Origin: Blastomyces gilchristii SLH14081
Taxonomy: Eukaryota; Ascomycota; Eurotiomycetes; Onygenales; Ajellomycetaceae
Direction of reading: 5' to 3'
DNA: 64,000 nucleotides
NCBI RefSeq assembly: GCF_000003855.2
Contig: NW_003101679.1
Coordinates: forward strand, 876,417-940,416
In this document: one piece after another, positions 60,322 to 64,000 of the stretch
Numbering within the stretch: the first letter of the stretch is position 1
Layout of the letters: each line of letters starts with the position of its first letter
Position numbers and translations under genes: made by a program
The notes under the pieces: model-generated
Told to the model about the DNA's origin: nothing
The model's database searches: none
What the model saw: the letters and a program-made list of their open reading frames with translations, nothing else

Positions 60322-63117
60322 CCTCAATTGTGCTCTCATAACTTCGCGTTGTCCGCCCCGGCACATTCAAACCCCCGTTTAGCTCTGTCTCCAGCACCTC
60401 CACAACCCTTTGACGAGCCCTACGAAGTTTACGACCAGCCTACGTTAACGTCCCCATCCGCACGGCAGCGCCAGCAGCTGCGCCCTGCCCAGATAAACCC
60501 TCATCATTCTGAATTACCCTCGCGATCTCCTTCTCGATCTGCTTCACCTACCTCCTTAGGTCGTACCCGCTTGCTGCGGAGGTGCTCTGGCCTTGAAAAT
60601 ATACGCAGCGCTTCTCCTGCCCTAGGCCCTCGTCGACCATCAATTGCTAGGTTCGCGACGCAACTAGCAACTGTCGAGCCGGATCTAGCAATCGATCGTG
60701 CTAGCGCACTCCAGAATCCACCCCTAGAAGCACAGCCTGGGGGAGGTCACACAACCTACCAGAGCTCGCTGCAACAAACTGGTGAATCATTCTGGCCCCG
60801 ACGAACCAATCGTATTTCATCAAACACTGCGTCTGCTATCCTCTGGGTATTGGAAGAGGCTATTCGCCAGCCCTTCATTTTTACCCCAGACCTGAGCGAG
60901 CTTAACGCCTCAATGTCAGAGCTCGTTGGTGGAACCGTGCCCTCCGGATCTACGGGCAATGGCCGGCCCCAAAATGGAACCTCGCGACCCGCTCCAGGAC
61001 CCATTGCCGGCCAGTCGAATCCTCCTAGTGGAGTTAGAACCCCGACTGATATTATGAGACAACGTCGTGACCGTGAAGCGCGCAAGAAAGCAGAGCAGGA
61101 GGCAAGGGAGAGAGACAAGCAGGAAACAGAATGGCGATTGCAGCACCAGCAGGAGCTGCAACAACAGCAAATTCAGCAGTTCCCCCAGCCGGGGCGACAT
61201 TTGCCAGCTGCTGGCGCTGCCGGCGAACCTTCGGGTCAACGAAGACAAGGGGGAGGAGTCGCCCCGCAAGATCAAAGCTCGAGGCGTGACCGAGTGAGCG
61301 GTGGGAGCACTTCACGAATACAGGCATCTGCTGCTCCAGCTAGTACGACATCCGGTCTGCAGCCCGTTGTGCCATCTTCAAGTACACGACAACACGCCGT
61401 CCCTCCCGAGTCACGTATTCCCGGTGATGGAGCTCAGCAGCCTCAAACTTCCCGACAGCGAGGGGCGTCAATTCCGCAACATCACCAGAGACCTGCTCCT
61501 GCATTGTCCCAACCATCTGCCCGAACTACAACAGGAGCATTTGCGCAGCCGGGTACTTCGTCATCACAGGCAAGACCCCAAACTATGCCTGCGCAAGCCG
61601 CTCCTCCACCATTCGAAGAGCCTAGAACCTCCCAGACACAACAAACCGAACCTCCCCATCAATCCAGCCAACAGACTCAATCACAGACTCAACAACAGCA
61701 AAGTAGACCCAGGGCTGCATTTCCTCATGCCTTTGAACGTTGGGAGACGCTTTCCTCACATTGGGAAGGGTTGACGGGATACTGGATACGCCGGTTGGAC
61801 CAAAACAACGAGGAACTAAGCCGTGACCCTCTCAGCCAGCAGATGTCAAGGCAAATCACTGATCTTTCCGCGGCTGGTGCAAATTTGTTCCATGCAGTGG
61901 TTGAGTTGCAACGCTTGCGGGCGTCCTCGGAACGGAAATTCCAACGCTGGTTTTTCGACACACGTGCCGAACAGGAACGCGCCCAGGAGGTCCAGGCGGA
62001 GCTGGAGAGACTATTAAGAACTGAACGGCAGGCTCGCGCGGAGGCAGCAAATTCAATTGCGAAAGCCGAAAGCGACAAGTTAAAGGCGGAGGAGCTAGTT
62101 CGGGAAATGCGTCGTGAATTACAGATATCGAAAGATGAAGCGAGGCGTGCTTGGGAGGAACTTGGCAGAAGAGAACAGGAAGAACGCGACCGCACGGTAT
62201 CTTTAAGAAACGGTGAGCCAACTATAGTTGGCGGTGTGCAAGTAGTCCCCATGATGCAATCCGCTCTTAGCAGACAGACTAGTACAAATCGTCCACCAAC
62301 AAGAGAAGGTCCTTACCCTGGTGGCCCTGGTCCCACAACAATGGGCGGGCAAACTAGACAAGACGTCCCTGAGCCAACTGAACATGATGCATACGACAGC
62401 CAAGTCTCGTCTCCAACAGCCACTGATCCCTTTGTCGAAACCACCCGTGAATCCGGCCGCCCGTCACATCATGACGTTGGAAGCTCACCTTCAAGACAAC
62501 CGCCAACATTTACTGCCGCCATGTCTGCTGCACGAACGGCTACTACCCAAACTCAGGCTGCTGCAACCTCTAGCCCATATAGTCAATCCCACCATGCTGA
62601 GGACTCACACGGGCGATTCTACCAGCATGAACCTTCCGCTCTCCACGGCAGCGAGCCCAAGGTCACAGGGGCCGATGAGCGCACATACATACCAACTAGC
62701 GAGCCAGGCGGCAGCGACCTTGGATCGGAGGAGTATGACCACCCGGAGGCGGCATACAGGCGGAACACACAAGACCGGGATCGTCGGATCGTATATCCCC
62801 GCACCATCTCGGACGACAGCGATGATTATGAGAATATGGAACACATGCCCGAAGGCGAATTCAGCCAGCGATACGAGGGAGTGGGTGGCATTGAGTACGG
62901 CGGCGGACCACCTGGTAGTTCACCTGAAGATATTCAAGGTGCTGGGTATGGCTCTAACGTCGACTATAGCGGATCTGGTTGGGGGGGTGCACCTACGTGG
63001 GATTCTGTGACGCCGCGACATCGACACCCCACACGGCTCAGTGACGTTTTAGAAGAAGATGAGAGAAGTCGAACAAGCCCGAGCCGTGCGAGCCAGGCAA
63101 GTCGTGGCATGCATTAA
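60322..63117 (+). CDS. Large disordered/coiled-coil fungal protein, 5' end unresolved
   Basis: One open frame of about 930 codons with no ATG before 60913. Protein-like sequence (NFALSAPAHSNPRLALSPAP) begins right after a TAG that can serve as a 3' splice site at 60319-60321. The true start is therefore probably in an upstream exon I could not identify. The N-terminal half is Ser/Pro/Gln-rich with an Arg/Glu-rich segment near residues 235-270. A conserved-looking block starts near residue 470 (FERWETLSSHWEGLTGYW, then LSAAGANLFHAVVELQRLR). A long coiled coil follows to about residue 630, then a disordered acidic C-terminus. I do not recognise the family; a structural or scaffold role is only a guess. 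Confidence 0.75.
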   Translation, partial: PQLCSHNFALSAPAHSNPRLALSPAPPQPFDEPYEVYDQPTLTSPSARQRQQLRPAQINPHHSELPSRSPSRSASPTSLGRTRLLRRCSGLENIRSASPALGPRRPSIARFATQLATVEPDLAIDRASALQNPPLEAQPGGGHTTYQSSLQQTGESFWPRRTNRISSNTASAILWVLEEAIRQPFIFTPDLSELNASMSELVGGTVPSGSTGNGRPQNGTSRPAPGPIAGQSNPPSGVRTPTDIMRQRRDREARKKAEQEARERDKQETEWRLQHQQELQQQQIQQFPQPGRHLPAAGAAGEPSGQRRQGGGVAPQDQSSRRDRVSGGSTSRIQASAAPASTTSGLQPVVPSSSTRQHAVPPESRIPGDGAQQPQTSRQRGASIPQHHQRPAPALSQPSARTTTGAFAQPGTSSSQARPQTMPAQAAPPPFEEPRTSQTQQTEPPHQSSQQTQSQTQQQQSRPRAAFPHAFERWETLSSHWEGLTGYWIRRLDQNNEELSRDPLSQQMSRQITDLSAAGANLFHAVVELQRLRASSERKFQRWFFDTRAEQERAQEVQAELERLLRTERQARAEAANSIAKAESDKLKAEELVREMRRELQISKDEARRAWEELGRREQEERDRTVSLRNGEPTIVGGVQVVPMMQSALSRQTSTNRPPTREGPYPGGPGPTTMGGQTRQDVPEPTEHDAYDSQVSSPTATDPFVETTRESGRPSHHDVGSSPSRQPPTFTAAMSAARTATTQTQAAATSSPYSQSHHAEDSHGRFYQHEPSALHGSEPKVTGADERTYIPTSEPGGSDLGSEEYDHPEAAYRRNTQDRDRRIVYPRTISDDSDDYENMEHMPEGEFSQRYEGVGGIEYGGGPPGSSPEDIQGAGYGSNVDYSGSGWGGAPTWDSVTPRHRHPTRLSDVLEEDERSRTSPSRASQASRGMH

Positions 63118-64000
63118 AGCAAATAGATGAAACGAATAATAAACGAGCGAACACCTCCCCAAGTTCTTGTTTTGGGTGTACTTTTGGTCATGCTCTCTCT
63201 CTCTTTTTTTCTTCTTTTCTTTTTTTTCTTTTTCTTTTCTTTTTTGGCTATTTTTGGGGCGCGGTTAAACTTCCTTTAAAAATGGCATGAAGGGGGTGGT
63301 GGTTAGTTGATGTGATGAAAATGCATTTGGCTGTATTCGACAGTTCCCACCACCAAGTTCCAAACTCCCAGCCTTCATTCCATTGTCCTTCTCGGCATGT
63401 TAGAATCTTCGCATATCCTACCGGAACCTGGCATATGCTGGCTGTCCCTCCCTCCTCGGCTTCTGTAAAACTGTCAGTTGCTTTACTCCTTAACCCGTCA
63501 TTACCACCTTGTTTGACTGGTATCCGCATGATTATAGATCTGAATCAAGTTTGCGTGAGCGTCTGTTTGATTTGATTGATATCTTCCTTTACTTTTCCCT
63601 TTCGTGTGATGAGTCTCCCCACTTCTTTTGTTCCTCATTCATGCTTATTCCTTGTATTGATTTTTTGCTTTTGTTAATTTTTCTTCCTCTTTAACGCTTT
63701 TCCACCCTTGTATTCTGTTATGAGTACAATCCTTTTTACATGGCTGGCATGTTCTGATATCTTGATATTCATTTAATCAATTTCCTTTCTCGATTTCGAT
63801 ACCCACCTTAGTGCATATAATGTCATTTTCCCGCCCCCATCCTCCTCATTATCAAAGGGTTAAAAATAAAAGACAAAAGGATTTCTCGATTTCCCCTTTT
63901 TTCTGATCACTTGTGAGGGATGGATGGGAGATAGAATTTATCGTTATATGATGATGCATATTGCCATGCTGGCGGATACTTTTTCAAAACAATCTCCTTA
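63118..64000. other. 3' flanking region at the right edge
   Basis: Begins with the presumed 3' UTR of the coiled-coil gene and a TTTCTTT-rich tract (63195-63245). The rest has short chance frames only. No gene is supported within the window. Confidence 0.5.

Overview
This window is fungal nuclear DNA. The genes carry short GT-AG introns of about 50-270 bp. The products are typical of Pezizomycotina: POT1, Irc22, importin alpha, a CCCH protein, a Dal5/Fen2-type transporter and Yae1. Two GC-balanced, gene-dense arms (about 1-17.8 kb and 52.3-64 kb) flank a roughly 34 kb AT-rich, stop-riddled block of nested transposons. This isochore-like layout with decayed chromodomain gypsy elements resembles dimorphic Onygenales such as Blastomyces and its relatives. 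That placement is inference from general appearance, not from a search.

Left arm: the 5' end of a DHX29/YLR419W-type helicase gene (minus) diverges from an aprataxin-like gene (plus). irc22 (minus) diverges from a tandem-CCCH protein gene (plus). pot1 (minus) diverges from importin alpha (plus). A six-exon amidase gene (minus) follows, then about 2.3 kb of non-coding DNA. I rebuilt every multi-exon model here from splice sites and reading phase, and each closes to a whole number of codons.

Central block: inverted copies of an iterated TGACCTCGY sequence lie at 17.8 and 52.3 kb. Between them is one outer chromodomain-type LTR retrotransposon (17946-51675) with 276-bp LTRs and a TTTAC target duplication. 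Nested inside it are two full-length copies of a second chromodomain gypsy family (A, 18787-26609; B, 27344-35170), each with its own 5-bp target duplication. It also holds three copies of an exactly 506-bp MITE with 8-bp target duplications, a Tad-like LINE (about 38.5-45.9 kb), a tRNA-derived SINE inside the LINE (44773-45144), and an orphan integrase fragment. Nearly all of this is heavily mutated by C-to-T and G-to-A transitions, as expected of RIP. The outermost tips of the LTR elements, one MITE copy and the SINE have escaped.

Right arm: a Dal5/Fen2-family MFS transporter gene (five exons), a Yae1-domain gene, about 3.7 kb with no recognisable gene, and a large disordered/coiled-coil fungal protein gene whose first exon I could not find.

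The host genes do not form a pathway. They include genome maintenance (POT1, aprataxin), nuclear import, ER translocon-associated, Fe-S adaptor and transport functions, with no clustering logic visible beyond shared divergent promoters. The interest of the window lies in the transposon block: the clear nesting order, the edge-limited mutation pattern, the LINE-SINE pair with a shared 3' tail, and a 131-bp LINE-derived patch in a gypsy integrase.
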